Shown here in pieces: positions 35,600 to 44,021 of a stretch of DNA of 48,852 bases (positions are counted from its first letter, which is position 1; every line of letters starts with the position of its first letter). The translations under genes and the position numbers were made by a program. Below the pieces are notes generated by a model. The model searched no databases. It was not told the DNA's origin and saw nothing but the letters and a program-made list of their open reading frames with translations. The stretch covers positions 1 to 48,852 of the forward strand of contig JANWXU010000013.1 in assembly GCA_025057395.1 (NCBI GenBank), in the 5' to 3' direction. Source of the DNA: Bacteroidia bacterium (GTDB taxonomy: Bacteria; Bacteroidota; Bacteroidia; J057; JANWXU01).

Positions 35600-36433
35600 T
35601 TACTTCTTTACTGGGTAGTTTTCTAGGGCTTTGCGAACAGAACCCCAGTAGAGCAAAAGCTGGCGGGCCTCTTGCTTATTCAAACCTGTTTTTTTTACCA
35701 GAATCTGGGTTCCTCTTTCAATAAGTTTGTGATTAGATAACTGCATATCGATCATATCATTGCCTTTTACATGTCCTAATTTTATCATCACGGTAGTAGA
35801 TATCATGTTAAGCACCATTTTTTGAGCTGTTCCTGCTTTCATACGGGTGCTTCCTCTAATAATTTCTGGTCCTACTACTACTTCGATAGGATAGTCTGCT
35901 ATTTGTGCAATAGGAGAAGATGGATTGCAAACAATACAGCCGGTAGGAATTTTTTGTTTTTTTGCTTCCTGCAAGGCGCCAAACACATAAGGCGTTTTTC
36001 CACTCGCACTAATGCCAATAATAAAATCTTGAGCGCAAACATTATGTGTTACTAAATCTTTCCATCCTTGCTCAGTATTATCTTCTGCAAATTCTATGGC
36101 TTGAAACATTGCTGCCTTTCCACCCGCAATAATACCAATCACCTGATTGGAAGGTACACCAAATGTTGGGGGTAATTCTGCTGCATCTACAATGCCCAAC
36201 CGTCCACTCGTGCCGCTACCTATGTAAAATAAACGTCCTCCCTTTAGAAGCTGGTGGTAAATAGCTTCTATCAATTTTTCTATAGAAGCTAGTGCCTTTT
36301 CTACAGCATATGCTATTTTTTTATCTTCTTGATTAATTTCTTGCAAAATCTTTTTTGTGCTTAGTTTTTCTAGTTCGATATTATCGTTTCCGCTTTCAGT
36401 AACCAGAATTTCGTGTAGATAATTTTCTTGCAC
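35600..36433 (-). CDS. murQ: N-acetylmuramic acid 6-phosphate etherase
   Basis: MurQ cleaves the lactyl ether of MurNAc-6-phosphate to GlcNAc-6-phosphate and D-lactate, following AnmK in peptidoglycan recycling. The SIS-fold motifs are clear: FYIGSGTSGRLGIVDAAELPPTFG, with Glu86 at the catalytic acid position, and GSTRMKAGTAQKMVLN. The 277-residue length is near the family norm (about 300). The GTG start is supported because no in-frame ATG lies between it and an upstream TAA. The nearest same-strand genes are a DUF4159 protein and an M23 peptidase. Confidence 0.96.
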   Translation of the reverse strand: MQENYLHEILVTESGNDNIELEKLSTKKILQEINQEDKKIAYAVEKALASIEKLIEAIYHQLLKGGRLFYIGSGTSGRLGIVDAAELPPTFGVPSNQVIGIIAGGKAAMFQAIEFAEDNTEQGWKDLVTHNVCAQDFIIGISASGKTPYVFGALQEAKKQKIPTGCIVCNPSSPIAQIADYPIEVVVGPEIIRGSTRMKAGTAQKMVLNMISTTVMIKLGHVKGNDMIDMQLSNHKLIERGTQILVKKTGLNKQEARQLLLYWGSVRKALENYPVKK

Positions 36434-36450
36434 TTGATTTACTTATTTAT

Positions 36451-37149
36451 TTAGTGAGTTAGAACATATTGGATAATATTAGTACCCATTTGTAGAGCCT
36501 TAAGCCTTACCTCTTCAGGATCATTATGCACAGCGGGGTCTTCCCATCCATCCCCCAGGTCGCACTCATAGGTGATGAGGCAAACTAGCCTGCCTTCATG
36601 AATGATGCCAAAAGCTTGAGCAGGTTTGCCGTCATGCTCATGAATTTTAGGAAGGCCGTTTTCGAAGATATAATGTTGACGAAAAATAGGATGGCTGTGA
36701 GGCAATAAGACAGGCTCATGTTCAGGGAAAATTTTTTTTATTTCTCGCATAATGTATTTATGCATGCCGTAATTATCATCTGCAAACAAAAAGCCTCCTG
36801 CTAGCATATATTTTCTTAAATATTCTACTTCTTTCTCAGAAAAAAGTACGTTCCCATGGCCTGTCATATATAAAATAGGATACTGGAATATAGCAGGGTT
36901 ACTAGGTTCTACAAATACATCTTCGTACCCAATGGGGATACGTGTGTTTTTCCTGATAAATTCTACCAAATTCGGGATAGAAGTAGGGTTAGCGTAATAA
37001 TCTCCTCCACCTCCGTATTTTAATTTTCCAATCATAAAACTAGAGGGCATTCCTTGCACTCCTGCCCCACTTTTTATAGTCTGGGCATAGCATAAAAAGG
37101 CTATATGTAAAAATATAAAAATAATACTTAGGTAGGGCTGCATAGGCAT
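36451..37149 (-). CDS. DUF4159 domain protein, exported
   Basis: The 232-residue protein has an N-terminal signal peptide (about residues 1-22, ending CYAQ). The mature part matches DUF4159: LKYGGGGDYYANPTSIPNL, ILYMTGHGNVLFSEKEVEYLRKYM, and GGFLFADDNYG. DUF4159 proteins have a glutamine-amidotransferase-like flavodoxin fold, but their reaction is not established, so no enzyme name is given. It is 17 bp from murQ and 43 bp from the M23 gene on the same strand, and it may work with these envelope genes. Confidence 0.82.
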   Translation of the reverse strand: MPMQPYLSIIFIFLHIAFLCYAQTIKSGAGVQGMPSSFMIGKLKYGGGGDYYANPTSIPNLVEFIRKNTRIPIGYEDVFVEPSNPAIFQYPILYMTGHGNVLFSEKEVEYLRKYMLAGGFLFADDNYGMHKYIMREIKKIFPEHEPVLLPHSHPIFRQHYIFENGLPKIHEHDGKPAQAFGIIHEGRLVCLITYECDLGDGWEDPAVHNDPEEVRLKALQMGTNIIQYVLTH

Positions 37150-37192
37150 AAATTCAATTATTTTTACTTCAAAATAAGCTTGAAGTTGAAAT

Positions 37193-38125
37193 TCAATCCA
37201 TAGACTCGTTAAATTGTTGGGCGTTTTTCTTAAATTCTAAAAATTTCTCCGGAGTCAAATCCATGTAAAAGTAATCAATAGGGTCCAAGGGCCTGCCGTT
37301 TTTAATTACCTCATAGTGTAGATGGGGGCCCTTAGAAAGCCCGGAATTTCCGGAAAGAGCAATTACCTCGCCCCTTTTCACTACTTGTCCTCTATGTACA
37401 AGTACTTTAGAAAGCGCAGCGTACTTAGATTCAAAACCATAGCCGTGAGAAAGAATAATATATAGCCCCTGCCCTGAGGTGCTTGTACCTATTTCTTTAA
37501 CTATTGCGTCTGCTGTAGCTAGAACTTTTGTGCCAATGTCTGCCTTAAAATCAACACCTGTATGAAATTTATGTCCCCCGGTAACAGGGTTTTTTCTTTT
37601 TCCAAAACCACTAATAATTTCAGAGGCAACAGGCCGAATAGCCGGTATTCTTTTTAGTCCTTCTTTACTATTTTGGGTAATTGCCATTAGAGAAGCCTGA
37701 ATTTGTTGAGTTTGGTCTAGCATTTTATCCACTTTTTTTATTTTATCTAGGATGACTTCCATGTTTAGGGTATCTAGAGGAGGACTATTTGTAGCTTGAG
37801 TATCAATTTTTTCTGCGACTGGTTCTGCATTCAGAATTAAACGATACAAGTTAGTATCTTGTTTTTTTATAGAATCTAATTTAAGTCGTAGGCGTTGAAT
37901 TTCTTGCTCGAATTGGAGGGAGGATTGTGTCAAAATTTCTTTTTCCTTTTGCAAGTGTTTTACTGTTTTGCCATCAAAAAAATAAAGAGTTATAGCGATT
38001 ATTACTACGCTAATTCCGAGCACTGATAAACTCCAGTAGGTACCGTGCTTTAGGTAATATTTCCAGTTTCTTTCTTCTTTAATATAGGCACATTTTTCCT
38101 CATCATAATAGTAGGTTTCTTTCAT
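37193..38125 (-). CDS. M23-type LytM-domain protein with membrane anchor; catalytic His substituted
   Basis: The 310-residue protein has an N-terminal signal-anchor helix (~32-50), a periplasmic coiled coil (~58-100) and a C-terminal LytM/M23 domain. Zinc ligands are present: His188 and Asp192 in HTGVDF, and His270 in PHLHYEV. In the family motif Y-x-H-L-S the catalytic His is Ala: residues 235-239 read YAALS, so Ala237 stands in its place. His268 of the other pair is intact. Activity as a peptidoglycan endopeptidase is therefore uncertain; an amidase-activator or scaffold role is possible. It lies in divergent orientation to pth. Confidence 0.85.
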   Translation of the reverse strand: MKETYYYDEEKCAYIKEERNWKYYLKHGTYWSLSVLGISVVIIAITLYFFDGKTVKHLQKEKEILTQSSLQFEQEIQRLRLKLDSIKKQDTNLYRLILNAEPVAEKIDTQATNSPPLDTLNMEVILDKIKKVDKMLDQTQQIQASLMAITQNSKEGLKRIPAIRPVASEIISGFGKRKNPVTGGHKFHTGVDFKADIGTKVLATADAIVKEIGTSTSGQGLYIILSHGYGFESKYAALSKVLVHRGQVVKRGEVIALSGNSGLSKGPHLHYEVIKNGRPLDPIDYFYMDLTPEKFLEFKKNAQQFNESMD

Positions 38126-38147
38126 TTACTATCGGCGATAGAAAATT

Positions 38148-38155
38148 TATATTTG
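38148..38155 (+). promoter_or_regulatory. Possible Bacteroidota -7 element before pth
   Basis: TATATTTG matches TAnnTTTG and lies 41 bp before the pth ATG, within the 70-bp divergent region shared with the M23 gene. No clear -33 TTG is found at the right spacing. Weak evidence. Confidence 0.28.
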
Positions 38156-38195
38156 CAAAATTAAGACAAATTTTTTTTGAATAAGTTGGAAGTGC

Positions 38196-38759
38196 ATGAA
38201 GTGGTTAATTTTTGGCTTAGGAAATATTGGTAGGGAATATGAAAATACTCGCCACAATGTTGGTTTTATGGTGCTAGATGCTTTGGCTAAAGGACAAAAG
38301 TTTCGCGAAACACAATTAGCTACTACTTGTACCTTAAAGTATAAAGAATGTACTTTTTTGCTTTTTAAGCCCACTACTTATATGAATTTAAGTGGTAGGG
38401 CTGTACAGTACCACATGCACTGGCATAAAGTAACGCCTTCGCAAATTGTTGTGGTAACCGACGACATAGCTTTGCCATTAGGGGCAATTCGTTTACGCTC
38501 AAAAGGCTCAGATGGAGGACACAATGGCTTGAAAAGCATTCAACAACATATAGGTACTACTGAATATCCACGGCTAAGAGTTGGAATTGGAAAAAATTTT
38601 GAGTCTGGTGAGCAGGTAAAATACGTGCTTTCTCCCTTCTCAGAAGGAGAACAGGCGCTGCTCCAAAAGGTGATTAGTCACTGTTGTAACGCTTTGCTGG
38701 CAATTGCTGAAATACCCTTGGAAAAGGTAATGACTTTGTATAATCGAAAAATAGAATGA
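38196..38759 (+). CDS. pth: Peptidyl-tRNA hydrolase
   Basis: Pth releases the peptide from peptidyl-tRNAs dropped by ribosomes. The 187 residues carry FGLGNIG (Asn10), NTRHNVGF with catalytic His20, KPTTYMNLSG, DD at residues 89-90 aligned with the catalytic Asp, and SDGGHNGLKS with Asn110. All key residues are present and the length is typical. The gene is divergent from the M23 gene across a 70-bp promoter region, with the second adhesin gene starting 173 bp downstream. Confidence 0.97.
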   Translation: MKWLIFGLGNIGREYENTRHNVGFMVLDALAKGQKFRETQLATTCTLKYKECTFLLFKPTTYMNLSGRAVQYHMHWHKVTPSQIVVVTDDIALPLGAIRLRSKGSDGGHNGLKSIQQHIGTTEYPRLRVGIGKNFESGEQVKYVLSPFSEGEQALLQKVISHCCNALLAIAEIPLEKVMTLYNRKIE

Positions 38760-38932
38760 TTGCATAAATAAAATCTTGTATTTAATTCAAAATCAAGTAA
38801 TTATTTTGTAAATTAAACTTTTTCAATATGTATCTTGGTCTTATGTTTTCGTCTACCTAAGTTTTGGGGTATTTATTGTATATTCGCATGAATGAACTTT
38901 GGGTCACGATTTATAAATTTTTTTGAAAATTT

Positions 38933-41900
38933 ATGGCAATAAAAACATTTTTCGTTCAAAGCCTTGCTACATGGATTACCCTGTGGTTTTTTTCTGCTTG
39001 GATAGTAAAAGTAAATGCTCAACCTCCATGTCAGGTATTAGCCTCTTCTAATTCGCCCCGCTGTGCAGGAGATACTCTAGAGTTTAGTGCAACCTTTTTA
39101 GCAGGTGCTTCTTATAATTGGCAGGGGCCTAATGGTTTTATAGACACTACTCGAAGTCCTCAAATCATTAATGTGCAAGTAGATAGAAGCGGTATTTATA
39201 CTTTAACAGTTTCGGGCTCGGGGTGCAGCCCTTTTACAACTACTATTAGTGTTGAAGTAAATGCTCAACCTGTTGCTAAGGCTCGAACGAATGCTCCTAT
39301 CTGTGCAGGCGACCTTCTTCTTCTAACGGCGGATAGTAATCCCCTGGGTACCACTTACTTTTGGCAGGGCCCAAGTGGCTTTACTTCAACGGACCAAAAT
39401 CCCTTTATTTTTGGTGCAGCACCTTTTTATTCCGGAGATTTTATTTTACACGTGAACTATAAAGGTTGCCAACAAAGAGATACTATTAAAAATTTAATTA
39501 TTAATACACCCCCAAAAGCAATAGCCAGCTCTAATTCTCCTTTGTGTGTGGGGGCAACTCTTAGTTTAGTAGGTACTGAGGTTAGTAGTCAACAGCCTCT
39601 ATATGCATGGAGTGGTCCTAATAATTTTATTAGTACTTTGCTTTCTCCTAGTATTGTTTCCGTGGATACAATCCATCGTGGAAACTACAAATTTAAAGTA
39701 CAGGCTCCCGGCTGTAAACCTGATTCTACGTTCATTACAGTACAGGTTAATCCTTTACCTAATCCTACTCTTGCTAATTCTACAGTAGCTTGCCAGGGGG
39801 GTAATTTAGTTTTATCTGTGGCAGCTATACCTAATGCTTCCTACCTTTGGCAACTTGCAAGTGGAAAAACAAGCTCCTTGCGCGTAGCTACTTTTGCGAA
39901 TGTGGATAGTTTAGATGCTGGAGACGCTACGCTTAGTGTTACAGTGCCAGGCTGCTCCGCTGTTACACGAATTACTACTATTATTATTAATCGCCAACAT
40001 CCCCCTTTGCAGGTGCGTAATACAGGCCCTGTTTGTACAGGCAAGGTACTTCAATTAATAGGAGGAAATTCTTTTTCAGGAGCTACCTACCAGTGGCGAG
40101 GACCTAATAATTTTCAATCTGATTCGATAAATACTACCATAAACAATGTTTCAACTACCTACAATGGAGTTTTTACATTAACTGCTACTGTAAGCGGTTG
40201 TCCTCCTACTACTGCTACTACATTAGTACAGGTAGATAGTATTCCTAATCTTTTTCCAAGAACTAATTCTCCTGTATGCGTAGGAGGGGGGCTTGTTCTT
40301 TCAGCAGCTTTTATTAAAAATGCACGCTACACTTGGCGTACTCCCAAAAACGTAACCTACAACCAATTGGTTTCGGTAACTATTCCTAGTGTTGTACCTT
40401 CAGATAGTGGAGTATATTATGTAGAGGCTACGTTAGGTTCTTGTACGAGGAGAGACTCTGTAGTCGTGTCTATAAATATTCCTCCTACTAATCCTAATCC
40501 CTTCAGTAATGCTCCTATTTGCAGTGGCGATACCTTAAAATTAACTGTCACTTCTTTTCCTAAAGCAAGCTATTTATGGCAGGGACCTAATAATTTTTCT
40601 TCTACGCTAGTTTCTCCTACCATTCCGGATGTTAAAACGCTAGCAAGTGGTACCTACCGAGTTACAGTAACTGTGCCAGCTTGTTTACCTGTTACTGCAA
40701 CAACAAGTGTGGTAGTGACGCAACGTCCTAACCCAGCAATTACTACTAATAGTCCTGTTTGTGCAGGGAATACTCTTCAGTTAGCAGTTACTCCTATTGC
40801 TGGAGCTACTTATCTATGGCAAGGACCTAACGGCTTTCGCTCGGTTAATCCGACGGTAAATAGAACTAATGCTACAACAGCCTTCAGTGGTTTGTATAGG
40901 GTGAAAGTATCGGTAAGTGGTTGTGATACTACCGTAAGTGATAGTGTTATTATTAATCCTGCTATTAGCCGTCCAGCTTTAGCTTCGAATGCACCTATTT
41001 GTGTAGGCGATACTTTGCGCCTTACTGCTACTACTAATGCTCAGAGTATTCGCTGGCAAGGTCCTGCAGGATTTGAGTCTACAGAGAATACTCCACAGCA
41101 AGTGACTACTTCTACTACTAACGGAGGGTGGTATAAAGTAATTGCCACTACTCCAGGATGTGCTTCAGTACGTGATTCAATTTGGGTAACCGTAAATCAA
41201 ATACCCTCCTTTCGAGCTACTAGTAATAGTCCTATTTGCGAAGGAGCAACTTTAAACCTAGGAGCTACTATCAATAGTATTCCGGGGGCTCGTTATCGTT
41301 GGAACGGACCCAAAGGATTTTCTGCTAACTCCCTGGTGACTAGAATTTCAAATGTAGATACTACTCAGGCAGGGAGATATGCTCTTACTATAACTTTACC
41401 TGGATGTACTGCCACCGATACAATAAATGTTACTATTAGTGCCAAACCTATTGCTCCTAACCCAGGTAATAGTGGACCGGCTTGTCAGACCGATAGTATT
41501 GTTACTTTTAGTGCAATAGCTATTCCTAACGCTACTTACTTATGGAGTGGCCCCGCTGGTTTTAGCAGTACTTTGCAAAATCCCATACTTAGAAATCTTA
41601 ATTTGCAGAAGGCAGGTATTTATACTCTGACTGTAACTACACCTTTTTGCCCTCCTATTACTGCAACTACTACGCTGGTTATCAATCCAAGTTTGCAAGG
41701 AATCAAAACTGGTAACAATGCACCTTTATGTGCAGGGCAGACTTTAGAATTGTTTGCAACTTTTATTAGTGGAGCAAGTTATACTTGGCAAGGACCAGGC
41801 GGATTTATCGCCACAACTGCTAGAGCAACACGTCAAGATGTAACGCCGGTAATGGCAGGAAACTATACGCTTACTGTTACTATTCCAGGCTGTCCTACCT

Positions 41901-43882
41901 TTACTACAGTGGACTCAAATATTGTAATTAACCCTAGTGCTAATTTGCCCAATCCTAGAAATAATAGCCCTATTTGTGAGGGAACAACACTTATTTTTAC
42001 TGCTAACCCTACGCCAGGGGCAAATTACATTTGGCAAGGACCCAATGGTTTTAATGTTACAACTGACGTGCCTACTTATTCTATGAGCGAAGCTTCGTTG
42101 GCAGCGGTAGGTATTTATACAGTTTCTGTAGTATTAAATAATTGCCCACCCGTAACAGGTACTACTAGTGTAGCAATTCGTCCTAACCAAGCAGCAAGTG
42201 CAACGCTTGATTTTTTTGAAAAAACTATATGTGGTGAGCAAGACCTTACTCTCACTATATTTTTAGGTGGAACTCCCCCTTGGGAAATAGTGGTTGCCGA
42301 AAATGGTATACCTAAAATTCAAAGTACTGGAATTACTGCTTCTCCTTATCAATTAGTTGTTCCTTTCCCTGGTTTTGGTACCTTTAATTATACCCTAGTT
42401 TCGGTACGAGATGCAGCTATTTGCAGTAGCGGTACCGGCAGTGTGGGTGGTTTTGCTTCTGCTACTTTCCGAGATGCTACACCGGCACAAGCTACCCTTA
42501 GTTTAGGTGAAAATGCAAGTGGTTGTGGGGGGGGGAATAGTAGTGTGAGTCTTGTAGTCAACCTAACAGGAAGAGGACCGTGGAAATTTTCTTATCAGGT
42601 AAATGGAACTAATACAGTGGAAGTGGGTCCGATTAATCAAACTCCCTATATTTTTGAGGCTCCGATTCCTAATAGGGGTACCAATACTTATGAGCTTATT
42701 TCGTTAATTGATGGTAATAATTGCTCGAATACTCAAGTTAGAGGTAGAGTTAATTTTGAAGCTAATCCTGATTTTCGTTTGGAACTTCTTGAAAAGGTAG
42801 ATGGCGGCTGCAGTAATGGTAGAATTATTGTTCGTGGTTTAGGGGGCTTGGATAATTTTGTTACCTACTCTATAGATGGTTTAAATTTTACCAATACTAA
42901 TGGTGTTTTTGAGAATCTTGCGCCAGGTATCTATACAGTATATGCTAAAAATCGCAATTGTGTGGTATCGCAGAATGTGGTAATTGCTGGTGTTGAACCG
43001 CCAGTATTGAACCCTATTACTAATGTGGGTGAAAATACATTACTTTTAAGTTGGACCCCCACTCGTAATGCAGCGAGTTATACTCTTTCGTATCGTGTAG
43101 TGGGTACTTCACAGTGGTTATATATTTCAGATATTACAGGTACTTCCCGCTTAATTACTAGCGGATTGATGCCCAATACGCGCTATGAATTTCGAGTACA
43201 GGCGGTTTGTGCTAATGGTGTAACCAGTGTTTTCTCTAATATTCAACAGGGGGTTCCTAGCGAAAGTGGCGGAAGTGGAGGAATAGGAAATTGCGCAACG
43301 CCGCCTACTCTAAGGTTAACTAACCGTACTTCCACAAGTGCTACCCTTAGTTGGCTTGCAAATACATCGGGTGCTGTATGCTATGTAGTGGCTTTTGGAC
43401 CCGCTAATACCAATCCTGAAACGTGGAGTTCCGTATTTTTAGTACAGCATCCTACTAATTCAGTTACTATAAGTGGACTCAATCCTAATCAAAATTATGG
43501 AGTAAGAATTCGAACTAATTGCAGTGTATGTTCTAGCCGTAGTGGCACACTTACTACTTGGTCTGCACCTATTACTTTTACTACTCTTTCTAGCAGAAAA
43601 TTTGATTTTGATACAGAAGAGGAAAATTCTTTAATTGCAGCTATTTATCCTAACCCAGCCTCTACTACTGTTACTTGTGAAGTGAAAGTAGCTCAAGAGG
43701 AAATGGCGCATTTAATACTTGCTGACTTACAAGGCAAAACTTTATATACAGAGCAAGTATACTTAAGGGCAGGCGTAAATGAAAAATCAATAGATTTAAC
43801 AGAAATTTCTCCGGGTCTGTATCTTCTTAGGCTTGTTACTCCCAGCCAAGAATATCAAGCAAAATTGATTGTTAATAAATAA
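38933..43882 (+). CDS. Giant T9SS-secreted Ig-like/FN3 repeat adhesin
   Basis: The complete gene encodes 1649 residues. A signal peptide (1-29, ending VNAQ) precedes thirteen Ig-like repeats of ~80 residues with the pattern SPxC-G-TL-L, Y-WQGP-GF, S-xGxYT-TV and P-GC. Two further beta modules follow (~1075-1300, with TICGEQDL and CGGGNSS), an SprB-like unit, an FN3 domain (~1360-1440), and a cysteine-containing FN3-like domain. The C-terminus is a type A T9SS sorting domain (AIYPNPAS to KLIVNK). It is inferred to be surface attached. A G9 run occurs at residues ~1199-1201. Binding target and role (adhesion, gliding) are unknown. Confidence 0.93.
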   Translation: MAIKTFFVQSLATWITLWFFSAWIVKVNAQPPCQVLASSNSPRCAGDTLEFSATFLAGASYNWQGPNGFIDTTRSPQIINVQVDRSGIYTLTVSGSGCSPFTTTISVEVNAQPVAKARTNAPICAGDLLLLTADSNPLGTTYFWQGPSGFTSTDQNPFIFGAAPFYSGDFILHVNYKGCQQRDTIKNLIINTPPKAIASSNSPLCVGATLSLVGTEVSSQQPLYAWSGPNNFISTLLSPSIVSVDTIHRGNYKFKVQAPGCKPDSTFITVQVNPLPNPTLANSTVACQGGNLVLSVAAIPNASYLWQLASGKTSSLRVATFANVDSLDAGDATLSVTVPGCSAVTRITTIIINRQHPPLQVRNTGPVCTGKVLQLIGGNSFSGATYQWRGPNNFQSDSINTTINNVSTTYNGVFTLTATVSGCPPTTATTLVQVDSIPNLFPRTNSPVCVGGGLVLSAAFIKNARYTWRTPKNVTYNQLVSVTIPSVVPSDSGVYYVEATLGSCTRRDSVVVSINIPPTNPNPFSNAPICSGDTLKLTVTSFPKASYLWQGPNNFSSTLVSPTIPDVKTLASGTYRVTVTVPACLPVTATTSVVVTQRPNPAITTNSPVCAGNTLQLAVTPIAGATYLWQGPNGFRSVNPTVNRTNATTAFSGLYRVKVSVSGCDTTVSDSVIINPAISRPALASNAPICVGDTLRLTATTNAQSIRWQGPAGFESTENTPQQVTTSTTNGGWYKVIATTPGCASVRDSIWVTVNQIPSFRATSNSPICEGATLNLGATINSIPGARYRWNGPKGFSANSLVTRISNVDTTQAGRYALTITLPGCTATDTINVTISAKPIAPNPGNSGPACQTDSIVTFSAIAIPNATYLWSGPAGFSSTLQNPILRNLNLQKAGIYTLTVTTPFCPPITATTTLVINPSLQGIKTGNNAPLCAGQTLELFATFISGASYTWQGPGGFIATTARATRQDVTPVMAGNYTLTVTIPGCPTFTTVDSNIVINPSANLPNPRNNSPICEGTTLIFTANPTPGANYIWQGPNGFNVTTDVPTYSMSEASLAAVGIYTVSVVLNNCPPVTGTTSVAIRPNQAASATLDFFEKTICGEQDLTLTIFLGGTPPWEIVVAENGIPKIQSTGITASPYQLVVPFPGFGTFNYTLVSVRDAAICSSGTGSVGGFASATFRDATPAQATLSLGENASGCGGGNSSVSLVVNLTGRGPWKFSYQVNGTNTVEVGPINQTPYIFEAPIPNRGTNTYELISLIDGNNCSNTQVRGRVNFEANPDFRLELLEKVDGGCSNGRIIVRGLGGLDNFVTYSIDGLNFTNTNGVFENLAPGIYTVYAKNRNCVVSQNVVIAGVEPPVLNPITNVGENTLLLSWTPTRNAASYTLSYRVVGTSQWLYISDITGTSRLITSGLMPNTRYEFRVQAVCANGVTSVFSNIQQGVPSESGGSGGIGNCATPPTLRLTNRTSTSATLSWLANTSGAVCYVVAFGPANTNPETWSSVFLVQHPTNSVTISGLNPNQNYGVRIRTNCSVCSSRSGTLTTWSAPITFTTLSSRKFDFDTEEENSLIAAIYPNPASTTVTCEVKVAQEEMAHLILADLQGKTLYTEQVYLRAGVNEKSIDLTEISPGLYLLRLVTPSQEYQAKLIVNK
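39030..42190 (+). repeat. Thirteen tandem ~245-bp Ig-like coding repeats
   Basis: Each unit encodes a module with an N-terminal SPICxG, a central YxWQGPxGF and a closing GC. Copies are diverged at DNA level but keep the key cysteines and WQGP. This repeat family differs from that in the first adhesin, where RCG and TTTTFY are the marks. Confidence 0.88.
42527..42535 (+). repeat. G9 homopolymer inside the second adhesin gene
   Basis: Nine G encode three glycines (CGGGN). Any slip of one or two bases would end the protein early and remove its FN3 domains and sorting signal. Confidence 0.9.
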
Positions 43883-43911
43883 TGCTCGCATAGTATTTTA
43901 AAATTCTTTTG

Positions 43912-43961
43912 GAAACCAAGAACTTAACAAACTTATCCACAAGTTCTTGGTTTCTTTTTTT
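43912..43961 (+). terminator. Rho-independent terminator between the adhesin and dnaG
   Basis: A perfect 14-bp stem (43912-43925 with 43941-43954) encloses a 15-nt loop, then T7 (43955-43961). It follows the adhesin stop by 30 bp and ends the adhesin transcript. The loop contains most of a DnaA-box sequence (TTATCCACA, 43933-43941). Confidence 0.92.
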
Positions 43962-44021
43962 GTTTTATAGTGAGTTTTTTTTGATTTTAGCCTAGCACTG
44001 GTACTGGCTAAATAAAAAACT

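Noticed and set aside
39030-42190. CRISPR-like or satellite array from the regular repeats of the second adhesin
   Set aside because: The ~245-bp units are one continuous open reading frame with protein-level conservation and no spacers.
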